Positions 44,901-54,553 of a DNA stretch of 64,000 bases are shown piece by piece. The stretch comes from G963662905 sp963676415 (GTDB lineage: Bacteria > Bacteroidota > Bacteroidia > Bacteroidales > WRLA01). Location of the stretch: positions 558,001 through 622,000 of the forward strand of contig OY781097.1 of assembly GCA_963676415.1 (NCBI GenBank), in the 5' to 3' direction. The notes below the pieces were generated by a model that saw nothing but the letters and a program-made list of their open reading frames with translations, had not been told where the DNA came from and ran no database searches. Position numbers and translations under genes: made by a program. The first letter of the stretch is position 1. Each line of letters opens with the position of its first letter.

Positions 44901-47900
44901 CACCGGCATAAACAAGAATTTCCATTGGGTTCAGGATATTACCAGCTGGCCATGTACCGTCATAAATGTTAACTGAAACAGTCAATACATCACAAGGATA
45001 ACCTGCAGGTGTCATGCGGAGTGCATTTTCACTGTTTACTACGTTCCATGCAGTAGCATTTTCCGGAGTATCATCAGTGTAAATGATATCATATTCCTGT
45101 GGTTCGAGGTCTCCTGGTGGTTCCCATGTCAGCTGAACATCACAATTGATGAGGCTGGCTTCGAGGTTACGGACAGGGGCAAAGAAGTCACAAGTATAAT
45201 ATGTAAATGGATAGAGTACTATCGGGCTTTCGCAGTTGGTATACTTAGCGCTTACGCCACCAATGTATGCCTGAGCTACAGTAAGTCCTGTGTATGTGTA
45301 AGTAAGGTCAGTAGTGAAGTCCTGGAACACACCATTGAGGTAAACGTTGTAACCTTCGAGTGCGCGGTCGTCGCCTGGCTCAACACCTTTAACAACGCGT
45401 ACGTTGTCGAGGCTTACGCCATAACCACCTGTTTCAGGAGCTGTTCCTTCAAAAGCGATGTAATAAGTAGCTGTTGGGTTCGGAAGTTGGATGTTCTTCT
45501 TAGTCCAGTAAGGTACATCACCGGCTTCGCTTATAAGAGCTTGCCAGCTGCCACTTGCAGTATTCTTGTAGAATACAGCCAGTTTGTCTTGTCCGCTGCT
45601 TGCAGGCTGTGCAAACCAGAAGCTAAGTTCAGGAGCAATGGCACCACCGAGGTTGATTTGAGGAGTAACAAGCTTGGTAATGGCTGAGCTACCATTGAAG
45701 AGTGCATTGTATTCACCTTCGAATGCGCCGGCCGGATGTCCGCCTGCACCACCTGTTTGTACTGCCCACTGGTCTGGGTTCATGGCAGGATCAGTAATCT
45801 GAGTCCAACCTGAAGGGATCATACCACCTTCGAAGCCTTCGAAGAATACTTCTTCGTAGTCAAGTACTGGGGGCAACCATGTAGCGATACCGTCCATAGT
45901 AACGTGGAACATCTGCGGAGGCAGGCACGCTTCCGTCAGAACAGCGTCGATAGTAAGATCCTGATTTACATAGAGACCTTCAAGTACATACGGTTCATAT
46001 CCTGCTTTGCTTACTTCGAGGTTATACCATCCAAGCGGTACAAATTGAAGTGGTGTAATACCATCTTCAGGAGTCATAGCAAAGTCATAATAGCTTGACT
46101 GAGTTCCTGTAATCTCAACCATAGCACCTTCCGGGCTGTCGCCTGTATTTGTGCTAACATTAACAGTTACAGTAAAGTCGTACAAACGAGGAACAACATT
46201 AGAGAATGCAGGAGCAGACTGATTGAAAGTGTAAACACTAATTACAGCATATACATAATATCCCTGCTCCAAAGTTGTCCAATCAAGATCGATATAATGC
46301 GTATCTTCAAAGCCTTCAGCAAGCGTAGTCCATACAGTAGGATCATTTTGCTGACCGTCTTTGAGGCGATAGATATTATAATATTCAAGATCGCGTGCCT
46401 GACCAGGAGTTACAGGAACGAATTTACCAATCTTCTGACTGTTCACCTGAGCTGTTTCAACAGGATACTTGCTGTAAGTATTGGCAACAGATCCTTGAGT
46501 AAGGTCAATTTCTGTGATAAATTCAGTTGCAGCGCGGCCACTGTTTTCACCATAAACTTTAGCGCGGATCATATAGTCCTGATAAGAACTGAGTTCCCAA
46601 TCACGGCCACCAGTTTCATATCGGTTGTAACTGCGGTTTGCACCGGCAGTAGCATCAACAGCAATTGGGGTACAGTTAGGATAGTCAGTATCCTGACGCA
46701 TTACAAGGTAGAAGTCACCTTCTTCAACAGTGCTTGCACCGTTAAAGTCGAATTCAACCCAACCGTGGTTTGCAGGAGTTACGGTAATACTATCAAGCAT
46801 TGTACCCGGCATTCCACCTTCACCATCAGCTAGAGCAACAAACATGGTGAAAGGCTGCAGGTTGTTACCACTTGGCCAGCTTCCGTCATAAACATTAACC
46901 ATGAAACCAAGTACATCAGTTGGGTATCCTTCCGGAGTAAACTTAACAGCATTTAAGTTACCGGCAACATCCCAGGCAGTTACGTTGGTAGCATCATCAT
47001 TATCATAAATAATATAGTAGAAATTGCTAGGCTCATACCAATTTACATCTACCTGAGTTTTTTCCATATTACGCTCAGCAGTTACGCCAAGTGCAGGATC
47101 AGGGAACTCAAGCATGATAAAGTCAACAATGGTATTTCCACCATTTGCTACTGACTGGCCAGATACTTCCTGTGGTTCGAAACCATCAGCTTCACACATT
47201 ACAGTGTAGCTGGCTTCGAGAACAGTCATTGTATAAGAACCATTCATATCTGTGGTTGCTTCAGCTTCATAAATAAGTTCATCACCTACTTCGCGATAAG
47301 CAGTTACAGTAGCACCTTCCAGTGGTACAAGCGGTGTACCCATAACGCTAACGTTACCGGTGATAGCACCTTCACCATAGATATAGAGTTCGATAGGACC
47401 TTCTTCCAGTGATTCACCGGCAGTAGGAGCTCCGTAAACAGCAGTAACTGAGTATTCGTGTGTCCCTGCAGGAGCATAAACGTCAGTATAAGTGCGTGTG
47501 CTTTCATCAGTTTGTGCAATGAAAGAACCATCACGATAAACGTTGTAGGCAATCAGGTTTGGTGCCTGGCCGCCACCACCGCCACCGCCGGCAACGAGTT
47601 CGTAACCGAAGAGGATGTCAGGAGAAGCTTGCATCAAACCACCAATAGTTGTGAAACCTGAAACGATACTTGGCTGAATCCAGAGACCACCAGCAATACC
47701 GTCACCAAGGTCACCACTTACACTGTGAGAGAGACCTGTAAGGCTACCAGAAGCAATTTCCATTTGCTCAATCTGACAACCACCACCATTTGTGGTACCA
47801 GAGAATAACCACAAGAATGGACCACCTGAACTGATATTGTCATAAGCCATACCATAAATACTTGGTGGGTTACTGATTGTATTCAGTGTAGCACCAGTAC

Positions 47901-50900
47901 GGCTGGTAAGTGTCAGCTGTGAGTCCCAGTTATTTACCCAGAATCCATTTTCGTCTTGATCGAAAGCAATAGCACGTGCTGCAGATGCAGAACTGATTGT
48001 GCTTACGAGGGTCTGGCTGTTGAAGTCCATTTCGTAAATGGTAGTTGAAGCAGCACCACCGTAGAAATAGGTACCATCGTATGCAAGGTCACGGAGACCG
48101 GAAACGCCACCAATGGAGAATATTTCAACGAATGTACCATCCATATTAAATTTGATAATCTGGTTATTGTTCCACTTAGTAACGTAGAAGAAGTTGCCAT
48201 CAGTTTCAGCACCGGCAAGACCAGTCAAACCCGAAGGAGTATCAACATCATAAGAGAACTGAAGGTCAAATTGTGCATCAGTTGTACCACCATTAGAAGT
48301 ATTGCCAACATAGCTTTCAGCTTCAGTACTAGCAGAAACTACTAGGTCAGAACGATCACCCCAAGGGCCTCCTTCTACTGGAAAATCCCAAGTAAGGATA
48401 GCATCATGATCCATAACTTCACCTTCGAGGTTACGTGGTGGGGGCAGGAATGCAGCAGTAAATTCATATGTAATGATTTCTGATACACCTGAGCTGTAAA
48501 CAGCACCAACACCGGCGATATAAGTCTGGCCGAAGTTCAGGTTTTGATATGTCCATGTAGTTACATCAGCAGCTGTAGAGCCTACCCATGCACCATCAAG
48601 ATAAACATTATAAGAAGTAAGGTCGCGTGATTTACCACCAACACCGTCCCATACTTTTACATTATCAATTGCCCACCAGTAATCCCAGTCAGCATTGTAA
48701 TAATGGAAACGGATTTTCATACCAACATTGGCATAAGCAGTAATATCAATCTGTTGATGGTTTGGAGCACCCCAACCACCAATATTCGAGCTAACAGAAT
48801 AAACTGTTTGCCATGCCGTACCGTCCCAAACATCAACATCTCCGATACTGGAGGCATATTGTTGGAAGAACTGATCGAAATCAAGGTACACCTGGCTTAC
48901 ACCGGCAGTATTAACTTCGGAAGTAATCATTTCTTCGTCCATAGTACCGCAAGAGGAACCTGCACCGTCACTGTTTACAAATGCCATTTCCGTACCGTCG
49001 AGGCCTCCACCATAAGTAGAACCTTCCCATGTAGCGTTACATGTACCACCATTTACAATAGTAAAGTCGGCAGGAATACCGGTATTGAAATTCCATTCAG
49101 CACCCGGGAATTCACCTGGCTCAAACCAAATGGCAATCTGAGTAACTTCATCTACATAGAGACCCCTTGGAGGATTCTTTGTTTCGCTGAGCATTACAGG
49201 AATCGTAGTTTCTTCATCAATTGTTACGCCCATCATTTCGTAAGGATCGTAACCATTGAGGTTTACTGAATAGTCATAAGTACCATCCCAAACTTCTTCG
49301 AATACTACAATACCTGAAGCAGGAGCAAAAGCTTCATAGATCTCATAAGGATATTCCAGTCCTGTCATCAGAACATGAGCTCCTTCAGGGCTATTGCTAT
49401 CGGTTGTTGTAATTTCAAATGTTACATCATAACGCAGCGCATGGCCAACAACATTTGTTACAGCAGCGTCAGAAACTTCGCCGCTTTCGTAAACGGCATA
49501 AACATTATAACGATAGTAACCGCCTGGCTGAGCACCGAAACCGTTATCATTATAAGAAAGGCCACTAACGTTGTTGTTCAGCAGTGTTTCAACACCCGGA
49601 TCCATTGGGTCTTCTGGGTCGAAATCAGAAACACGGTAAACCATATAATGGTCAACACCACGTGTAGCACCCTGAACAGGCTTGTAATAAGCTGTTCCTA
49701 CAGTACCGTAATTAGGAGTATTTGCAGGGCTCATACTGTTCATCTGACGTGTATCAACAGAAGGATAAACAATACCACCTTTTGCAAAGTCACCAGAACC
49801 AGCCTGAGGGCCGTTCATTTGAGCACGGATCATAAAGTCCTGATAAGCAGACATTGCCCATGCCGCACCTGCACTGGCATTGCGGCTATACGAACGGAAT
49901 TTCTGTGGAGGAGTTTCGTCAATACCGATAGGTGCACAATCAGGATAATCACCACCTTGTGCCATAGCGATATAGAAATCTCCTTCTTCAATGGTAACAT
50001 CAAGTCCGGTAAATTCTACCCAACCAAAGTCGTTAGGAGTAACAACAATAGAATCGAGCAGTGTTCCGGGCATTCCGTTAATGCCATTGTCATCATAAAC
50101 TGCGATACCGAAATCAACACCGATAAAGGCACCACCAGCAGGATAAGAGCCATCGCCAACGTAAACAGAACCGCCTGTTAAGCCTGCAGGATATCCGGCA
50201 GGGGTAAATTTAACAGCGTTCATGTTGCCGCCGAAGAACCATGCAATATAGTTATCAGCGACACCATCATCATAAACGATTTCGTAATCACCTGAAGGCA
50301 GTCCCCATTCTACGAGGCATGCATCATCAGTAGCGTTTACTGTAGCCGTGGCAAACATTGGTTGATAAGCTGTTTCTGTCATGGTAACATCAGGAACTTC
50401 TGTAGTGTCGCCAAGAACAACTACCACACCGTTTTCCGCTGAACCAGCGAAGCCGATTTTAGCGAAAGTAAGGTCGAATGTACCAGCAGGTGTCGGGAAA
50501 TAGTATTCGCCGTTTTCTCCTGACATCCAATTATATACATCGCCTGATGTAGTTTCTGTTGCAGTAATGGTTGCACCAACAACAGGATCGCCTGTAGCCG
50601 TATTTTCTACCATACCGTGCATCATACCTTCTGTTGCAGGAGGTACTGGAGTATAGAAGAAACGTGTGTTTGGCACGTAATAAGAAATCGTACCAGTTGA
50701 AGTTGGGAACGAATTATCCTGATACTTACGTACAACACGGTTGCTAATGTTGTTATAATACCAGCGTGGGTAACCACTGGCATAGTTACCGTCACGGTTT
50801 TCCCAGATAACGATGATGTTATCCGTACCATTGTAATCGAAATCAGATACGTTAAACTCCACTTCATACCAGTCTCCCTGGTTACCAGTGAAAGTTAACG

Positions 50901-51243
50901 ATCCATCGAACACTTTGGTAAAACCATTCGCAGCCGGATCAACATAGGCATTGCTTGTAAAAACGGCATCTGTGGTATGCTTAATCCAGATAGACTGGTT
51001 AGGCATCACATAGCCTGAGGGGTCGTTGTAGAGTTGGTATGCAATCTTTTCCATAGTGATTGCATCACCCAATTCTGATTGGAGGTAAATAACTCGAGAC
51101 CAACTGTAATCGTAAAAGCCATAAACAGGCACATACGAAGTTCCGCTCGTCCCTCCACCTACTTCCACGAAATCAGCGAAAGTAGTTGTTGAGGTGAACA
51201 TCATCACCAACAACAAGGAAAGAAACCTGGTAATTCTACGCAT
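41998..51243 (-). CDS. 3081-residue T9SS-secreted modular surface protein
   Basis: Signal peptide 1-23. The following map is by eye: N-terminal beta domain (~24-195); carboxypeptidase-regulatory-like domains (~199-292 and ~1290-1375); a recurring ~165-residue module at ~304-474, 1396-1565 and 2045-2205, with a diverged copy at ~2352-2503, marked by MTPAGYP, YPDC-PIAIDE and SYQDFMIRA; fibronectin-III-like repeats with GYNVYRDG (at least eight); three jelly-roll/cleaved-adhesin-like domains (~714-865, 1798-1950, 2638-2818); a six-bladed-like propeller (~993-1216) followed by a Gly run; and a T9SS sorting domain (~3008-3081, LSVYPNPATDVVNV). The architecture resembles gingipain-type adhesin regions without a protease. 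Likely an adhesin. It has its own promoter and terminator. Confidence 0.88.
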   Translation of the reverse strand: MRRITRFLSLLLVMMFTSTTTFADFVEVGGGTSGTSYVPVYGFYDYSWSRVIYLQSELGDAITMEKIAYQLYNDPSGYVMPNQSIWIKHTTDAVFTSNAYVDPAANGFTKVFDGSLTFTGNQGDWYEVEFNVSDFDYNGTDNIIVIWENRDGNYASGYPRWYYNNISNRVVRKYQDNSFPTSTGTISYYVPNTRFFYTPVPPATEGMMHGMVENTATGDPVVGATITATETTSGDVYNWMSGENGEYYFPTPAGTFDLTFAKIGFAGSAENGVVVVLGDTTEVPDVTMTETAYQPMFATATVNATDDACLVEWGLPSGDYEIVYDDGVADNYIAWFFGGNMNAVKFTPAGYPAGLTGGSVYVGDGSYPAGGAFIGVDFGIAVYDDNGINGMPGTLLDSIVVTPNDFGWVEFTGLDVTIEEGDFYIAMAQGGDYPDCAPIGIDETPPQKFRSYSRNASAGAAWAMSAYQDFMIRAQMNGPQAGSGDFAKGGIVYPSVDTRQMNSMSPANTPNYGTVGTAYYKPVQGATRGVDHYMVYRVSDFDPEDPMDPGVETLLNNNVSGLSYNDNGFGAQPGGYYRYNVYAVYESGEVSDAAVTNVVGHALRYDVTFEITTTDSNSPEGAHVLMTGLEYPYEIYEAFAPASGIVVFEEVWDGTYDYSVNLNGYDPYEMMGVTIDEETTIPVMLSETKNPPRGLYVDEVTQIAIWFEPGEFPGAEWNFNTGIPADFTIVNGGTCNATWEGSTYGGGLDGTEMAFVNSDGAGSSCGTMDEEMITSEVNTAGVSQVYLDFDQFFQQYASSIGDVDVWDGTAWQTVYSVSSNIGGWGAPNHQQIDITAYANVGMKIRFHYYNADWDYWWAIDNVKVWDGVGGKSRDLTSYNVYLDGAWVGSTAADVTTWTYQNLNFGQTYIAGVGAVYSSGVSEIITYEFTAAFLPPPRNLEGEVMDHDAILTWDFPVEGGPWGDRSDLVVSASTEAESYVGNTSNGGTTDAQFDLQFSYDVDTPSGLTGLAGAETDGNFFYVTKWNNNQIIKFNMDGTFVEIFSIGGVSGLRDLAYDGTYFYGGAASTTIYEMDFNSQTLVSTISSASAARAIAFDQDENGFWVNNWDSQLTLTSRTGATLNTISNPPSIYGMAYDNISSGGPFLWLFSGTTNGGGCQIEQMEIASGSLTGLSHSVSGDLGDGIAGGLWIQPSIVSGFTTIGGLMQASPDILFGYELVAGGGGGGGQAPNLIAYNVYRDGSFIAQTDESTRTYTDVYAPAGTHEYSVTAVYGAPTAGESLEEGPIELYIYGEGAITGNVSVMGTPLVPLEGATVTAYREVGDELIYEAEATTDMNGSYTMTVLEASYTVMCEADGFEPQEVSGQSVANGGNTIVDFIMLEFPDPALGVTAERNMEKTQVDVNWYEPSNFYYIIYDNDDATNVTAWDVAGNLNAVKFTPEGYPTDVLGFMVNVYDGSWPSGNNLQPFTMFVALADGEGGMPGTMLDSITVTPANHGWVEFDFNGASTVEEGDFYLVMRQDTDYPNCTPIAVDATAGANRSYNRYETGGRDWELSSYQDYMIRAKVYGENSGRAATEFITEIDLTQGSVANTYSKYPVETAQVNSQKIGKFVPVTPGQARDLEYYNIYRLKDGQQNDPTVWTTLAEGFEDTHYIDLDWTTLEQGYYVYAVISVYTFNQSAPAFSNVVPRLYDFTVTVNVSTNTGDSPEGAMVEITGTQSSYYDFAMTPEDGITPLQFVPLGWYNLEVSKAGYEPYVLEGLYVNQDLTIDAVLTEACLPPQMFHVTMDGIATWLPPVLDYEEVFFEGFEGGMIPSGWTQITDPAMNPDQWAVQTGGAGGHPAGAFEGEYNALFNGSSAITKLVTPQINLGGAIAPELSFWFAQPASSGQDKLAVFYKNTASGSWQALISEAGDVPYWTKKNIQLPNPTATYYIAFEGTAPETGGYGVSLDNVRVVKGVEPGDDRALEGYNVYLNGVFQDFTTDLTYTYTGLTVAQAYIGGVSAKYTNCESPIVLYPFTYYTCDFFAPVRNLEASLINCDVQLTWEPPGDLEPQEYDIIYTDDTPENATAWNVVNSENALRMTPAGYPCDVLTVSVNIYDGTWPAGNILNPMEILVYAGDGTGGLPGTVLGSKVVTPTAYNWVDVDVSDMGITITDGDFYVSHKQIGVYPDCPPTAIDENAGVNRSYSRADGDPWGIASYQDFMFKAHVYGMYFGDRVIDGGSVNVPAIANAAALTANEPVVNTGMQEVKNGKFVYADGREMRALRGYNVYRDGDKVNDVLLGPGSTVYTDTPPYGGVYVYGVTAEYDEGHACPVEVEVDVCGHLPAPTDLTGLDVDYTAHLWWNAPSTSLSTWMYYDDGVYVSSIGAGEVTFDVAVRFPADVLGPYDGLNLTTLRIYMATSGVNSLYTGRVWTATGGGDPELVAEIDIDEAAIVWDAWNDFELETPLVVDATKDLWFGYYIDEPDGDYAAATSAVADNGLGNMIYYGGAWATLLDLNPDLDYNWMIRAYVTDDAGDRAEMTSIGNTAEYTTGGALEANNVEPQKTVLPTGSRAVLLGYNVYRDGDDEPVNADIIPDTTYDDVDLLAGIYEYVVTAVYDEGESYPDGPIPVKIGEDLPVPPVPNADVQCNDVVLSWSSASAKLWDDFELYADFTLDLSPWILNDVDGSTTYGFSGIAFPNSGAAMAFIAFNSLATDPPMDENLAYSGDKFAACFAATTPPNNDWMITPKLMIDEGDVFNFMAKSYTDEYGLERFKVAVSTTGTDPEDFTVINEGEYVEAPADAYGMFEYDLAAYAGQEIHIAINCVSNDAFIFMVDDVYVGPAGKARFAGNDVSNGTVARAEVAWNGEVYAPANNVRIERDLLGYNVFMDDVQVNTELVVETTYTVEDLEAGTYGFQINAVYDAGTSARTDVVEVTIEEYVAVSDLAGEINMDGYPELTWSAPAGRALESYKVYRDGEMIAEGVTETTYVDETVTTELLCYTVVAVYTDCESVPSNEVCVTVGINDINGNELSVYPNPATDVVNVRHSGQIEQITVVNAVGQVVAEIMTNETNVAINVSTYESGVYMLRMRAADGTLTTKRVTIAE

Positions 51244-51305
51244 AGAACTTGAATTTTGGTTAATAATTAGTGAATTGAATAAAGGGTTTTCAAAAAAAAT
51301 TCGAC

Positions 51306-51335
51306 CAAAGATATAAATTTCCGGTCAAAACGCAA
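51306..51335 (-). promoter_or_regulatory. Promoter of the 3081-residue protein gene
   Basis: On the minus strand TTG (51335-51333), 19 bases, then TATCTTTG (51313-51306), the full -7 consensus; start codon about 60 bases on. Confidence 0.6.
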
Positions 51336-51824
51336 GATTTCTCCTGCATCTAATGCTTTCAGACTATAATATTTATGCAAGGTTGCTTCATTTTCGGTTT
51401 TTTTTCCAAATTTCTTGTTAATACTTCATTCGATGATTAGAGTGATTCCTGCTTAGCCTATTGTATTCTCAATTGTGGAATAGCGGCATATCCCAAAATG
51501 TAAAAACATCCACAATCTTAAAGTATCACGGCTCCAATAGCACTAAATGAATATTATAGTGCATTTATATAAAAATTAATATCAATAATACTCTTTCTCA
51601 GTAATTTAAAAAAAAACAAATGATTTAAAAGGTAACACAGCAAATTTATTGTGGAATCTTGAAAATCAGAACGTAAAGCAAAAGAAAAAAAGAACGCCTA
51701 TATGCCGATATACCATTCGCTCAATTTCCAAAATCCGGAAAACAGCCTTTTAAAACTCAATTTTTCCATCCATTATTAACAAAATCTCTTTACTCAAACT
51801 CCAGGATAAAGAATGGCATCCATG
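51336..51824. other. Intergenic region, A/T-rich, no gene seen
   Basis: About 490 bases between the giant gene's promoter and the sodB terminator. Only a weak hairpin (GCACTA at 51540-51545 with TAGTGC at 51557-51562) is visible. Confidence 0.5.
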
Positions 51825-51862
51825 AAAAAGCCGGATGCAAGCTTTATACTTTCATCCGGCTT
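51825..51862 (-). terminator. Terminator after sodB
   Basis: On the minus strand AAGCCGGATG pairs with CATCCGGCTT around a 15-base loop, followed by TTTTT. Confidence 0.85.
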
Positions 51863-51912
51863 AGAGGCTATGCGTTGTGCATAATTATTGAATATCGTAA
51901 GAAAAGATATTC

Positions 51913-52545
51913 TTAAATTGTTGACAAAACTTCCTCGTAATTCTTGGCTACCTCATCCCAGTTTATCACATTCCAGAAAGCTGAAACGTAATCAGGACGC
52001 CTATTCTGGTAATTCAGGTAGTAGGCATGTTCCCAAACATCGAGACCCAAAACGGGGGCTCCTTTCATATCGGAGACATCCATCAATGGATTATCCTGAT
52101 TTGGCGTGCTGCTCACCTGTAATCTACCCCCTTCATTTACCGAAAGCCAGGCCCAACCACTTCCAAAACGGGTTTTGGCAGCATTTTCAAATTCAGTCTT
52201 AAATGCTTCAAATCCGCCGAGGTCACGCTCAATTGCGTCCTTCAGAATTCCTGTCGGCAAACCTCCTCCGTCAGCTTTCATGATATTCCAGAAAAGGCTG
52301 TGGTTATAATGCCCACCACCATTATTGCGCACTGCGGCAGAATATGAACTGATATTTTTTAAGAGGTCTTCCAATCTCATGTTTTCTGCATCAGTTCCGG
52401 AAACAGCATTCTTCAAATTATTGAAATATCCCTGATGATGCTTGGTATAATGCAACTCCATTGTACGTGCATCGATGTGGGGTTCAAGAGCTTCAAAGGT
52501 GTAAGGGAGTTCCGGAAACTGAATATTTTTAATTTCTTGGTCCAT
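51913..52545 (-). CDS. sodB: Superoxide dismutase (Fe/Mn type)
   Basis: A 210-residue enzyme from ATG 52545 (MDQEIKNIQFPELPYTFEAL); the nine codons upstream do not fit the family. Metal ligands visible: His32 (MELHYTKHHQGY), His in HYNHSLFW, and Asp and His in LDVWEHAYYLNYQNRRPDYV. It converts superoxide to hydrogen peroxide and oxygen. Whether it uses iron, manganese or both cannot be settled by eye. Last gene of a probable four-gene transcript. Confidence 0.95.
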   Translation of the reverse strand: MDQEIKNIQFPELPYTFEALEPHIDARTMELHYTKHHQGYFNNLKNAVSGTDAENMRLEDLLKNISSYSAAVRNNGGGHYNHSLFWNIMKADGGGLPTGILKDAIERDLGGFEAFKTEFENAAKTRFGSGWAWLSVNEGGRLQVSSTPNQDNPLMDVSDMKGAPVLGLDVWEHAYYLNYQNRRPDYVSAFWNVINWDEVAKNYEEVLSTI

Positions 52546-52632
52546 GTTGTTTAATTTTAATTTAGACTTCATTAAAATAACAGCATAACCAAGAAAAGGT
52601 TCAAAAACAATTAACGCCTGAGATACGGCCCA

Positions 52633-53274
52633 TTATGATTTTCTTGCGATCATCAGTCCGTCACGCAGAGGTAACAGGACATTTTCCAGACAGGGGTTCT
52701 CCTGCACCATTTTATTAAAGCGTCGCAGGGATTTAGTAGCTTTATCGTTGATGGATAGATCTGGTACTTTATTGTCCCACAACACATTATCGGCAATAAG
52801 CAGACCACCGGATTTTATTTTTGGCAATATTTTTATGAGATATTCCGGATAGTTTTCTTTGTCGGCATCCATAAAAACGATATCCCATTCTTCATCAAGC
52901 TTATCAATGACATCCAAGGCATTTGCATTGATCAGTCGGATTTTCTCTTTAAAATAAGATTTTTCCAGTGCCGGCTGAAAAACATGGTAGAGTTCATCGT
53001 TTTTGTCAATGGAATAGATCACACCTCCCTCTTGAAGCCCTTCTGCCAAATGGAAGGTAGCATAAGCTGTATAAGTTCCAAGCTCCAGTATTCTGGATGG
53101 CTTGAGGGATTTGCTCAAAAGCGAAAGAAAAGCCCCCTGTACTTTCCCGGAAATCATGCGGGGCATCAAGGCTTTTAAATAGGTTTGCCTGCGTAATTCT
53201 GCCAGTTCCGGGCGTTCATCACGGCAGTGCGTCTCAATATATTCCTCAAGCAAAAAGCTTTGTGCTTCGTTCAT
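52633..53274 (-). CDS. Class-I SAM O-methyltransferase (caffeoyl-CoA OMT family)
   Basis: A 213-residue protein with motif I RILELGTYTAYATFHLAEGL, acidic loop IYSIDKNDE, and the metal-binding FMDADKENYPEY ... LLIADNVLWDNKV of the cation-dependent O-methyltransferase family 3. Substrate in bacteria generally unknown. It starts 1 base before the stop of the M16 gene region, which points to one transcript. Confidence 0.88.
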   Translation of the reverse strand: MNEAQSFLLEEYIETHCRDERPELAELRRQTYLKALMPRMISGKVQGAFLSLLSKSLKPSRILELGTYTAYATFHLAEGLQEGGVIYSIDKNDELYHVFQPALEKSYFKEKIRLINANALDVIDKLDEEWDIVFMDADKENYPEYLIKILPKIKSGGLLIADNVLWDNKVPDLSINDKATKSLRRFNKMVQENPCLENVLLPLRDGLMIARKS

Positions 53275-53275
53275 A

Positions 53276-54529
53276 TTATTCTCCGGGGTAAATAAGGTAA
53301 CTCAATCTATTTTCCGAATAAATTCTCTGTGCCAATTGGTTCAGGCTTCGGGGAGTGATTTGCAATATTTCATCATGCAGTTCTTCTGTTGTGCTGATGT
53401 TCCCTTTGAGCAGTAGCGACTTGCCTGCATAGAGCATCTTTTGGCAACCGGAATCATGTTGCACTTCTATTTGGCCCAACATCTGCTTTTTAGCCAGCAG
53501 CAACTGACGATCGGAACAAACATTATCCTCAAATTTACTCAACTCTTGACGCACCAGTTTCAGGCTTTTCTTCAGGTTCTTATGATCTGTACCGAGGTAA
53601 ATCGTATGCAATCCGTGATCTTTATAGGCAGAATAAGAAGATTCTACGATATAAGAGCATGCATGCTTTTCTCGCAGGGACATATTCAGGCGGCTGTTAA
53701 GACCGGGGCCGCCCAGCATATTGTTCAACAGGGACATTACAATACGCTCATCAGAAAAAACGTCAGGAGCAGGCATCCCAATAAGGCAATGTGTTTGAAA
53801 ACTGTTCCTGTCTTTTTGAATATTAAATGGCTTATAATCAAATGGAACACCCGACTCCTTTTTCCCTGAACCTTCGGGAGAATGCACGTTTTGAAGCGGG
53901 AAAGACTTTTCGATCAATTTAATGACTTTGGGAAAAGGCGCATTTCCGCAATAGCTCACCACCATACGATCAGCCCTGTAGTGCTCAGCAATAAAGTTCA
54001 GGATCATTTTGCGGTTGAACGTGTTTACGGTTTCGGGCGTACCCAATATCTGGGATGAAAGCGGATGCTCATTAAAAAACAATTGCTCAAATTCATCGAA
54101 GATATATTCCGATGGGCTATCGAGATAGGAATTGATTTCATCCAAAACAATTTCCTTCTCTTTTTCAATTTCCTTTTCGGGGAAGCTGGCGTTAAAAACA
54201 ATATCAGCGATTAAGTCAAAAGCCCTGTTCAGATTGTTTTTACCAGGGAATGAAGCATAAATACAGGTTTCTTCTTTGCTGGTGTAGGCATTCAGTTCGC
54301 CACCAATCACTTCCAAGCGGTTTATTACCTGATATGATTTACGCTTATGTGTTCCCTTGAAAATCGTATGCTCAATAAAATGAGCCAGTCCCTCCTGCTC
54401 TTTCAGCTCATCGCGGCTACCGGCATGAATAAAACAGGCCAGATGCGAAACTGAAGAATGCTGTTGTTGATAAACCAGCCGCAACCCGTTTGGGAATGTA
54501 TGGAGATGATATTCCTGTTGAGATTTCAA
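53276..54529 (-). CDS. M16 family zinc peptidase
   Basis: A 417-residue single-unit M16 peptidase. The inverted zinc motif HFIEH is at residues 50-54, with the distal Glu in EKEIEKEKEIVLDEI, and the second half carries the typical GMPAPD and LLNNMLGGPGLNSRLNMSLREK. No signal peptide, so cytosolic or peripheral. Bacterial members of this size are processing peptidases like those of the PqqL/YmxG type; a substrate is not evident. Confidence 0.9.
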   Translation of the reverse strand: MKSQQEYHLHTFPNGLRLVYQQQHSSVSHLACFIHAGSRDELKEQEGLAHFIEHTIFKGTHKRKSYQVINRLEVIGGELNAYTSKEETCIYASFPGKNNLNRAFDLIADIVFNASFPEKEIEKEKEIVLDEINSYLDSPSEYIFDEFEQLFFNEHPLSSQILGTPETVNTFNRKMILNFIAEHYRADRMVVSYCGNAPFPKVIKLIEKSFPLQNVHSPEGSGKKESGVPFDYKPFNIQKDRNSFQTHCLIGMPAPDVFSDERIVMSLLNNMLGGPGLNSRLNMSLREKHACSYIVESSYSAYKDHGLHTIYLGTDHKNLKKSLKLVRQELSKFEDNVCSDRQLLLAKKQMLGQIEVQHDSGCQKMLYAGKSLLLKGNISTTEELHDEILQITPRSLNQLAQRIYSENRLSYLIYPGE

Positions 54530-54553
54530 TGCGTCAAAATTATGGTGCCATTA

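Noticed and set aside
47560..47590. Gly-codon run in the 3081-residue gene as a phase-variable tract
   Set aside because: The codons are mixed (GGT, GGC, GGA) and do not form a long simple repeat, so slippage is unlikely.
49375..50181. 268-codon frame opposite the 3081-residue gene
   Set aside because: Antisense shadow with Cys/Ile/Arg-rich random composition; the same holds for 43375-44043 and 46297-46833.
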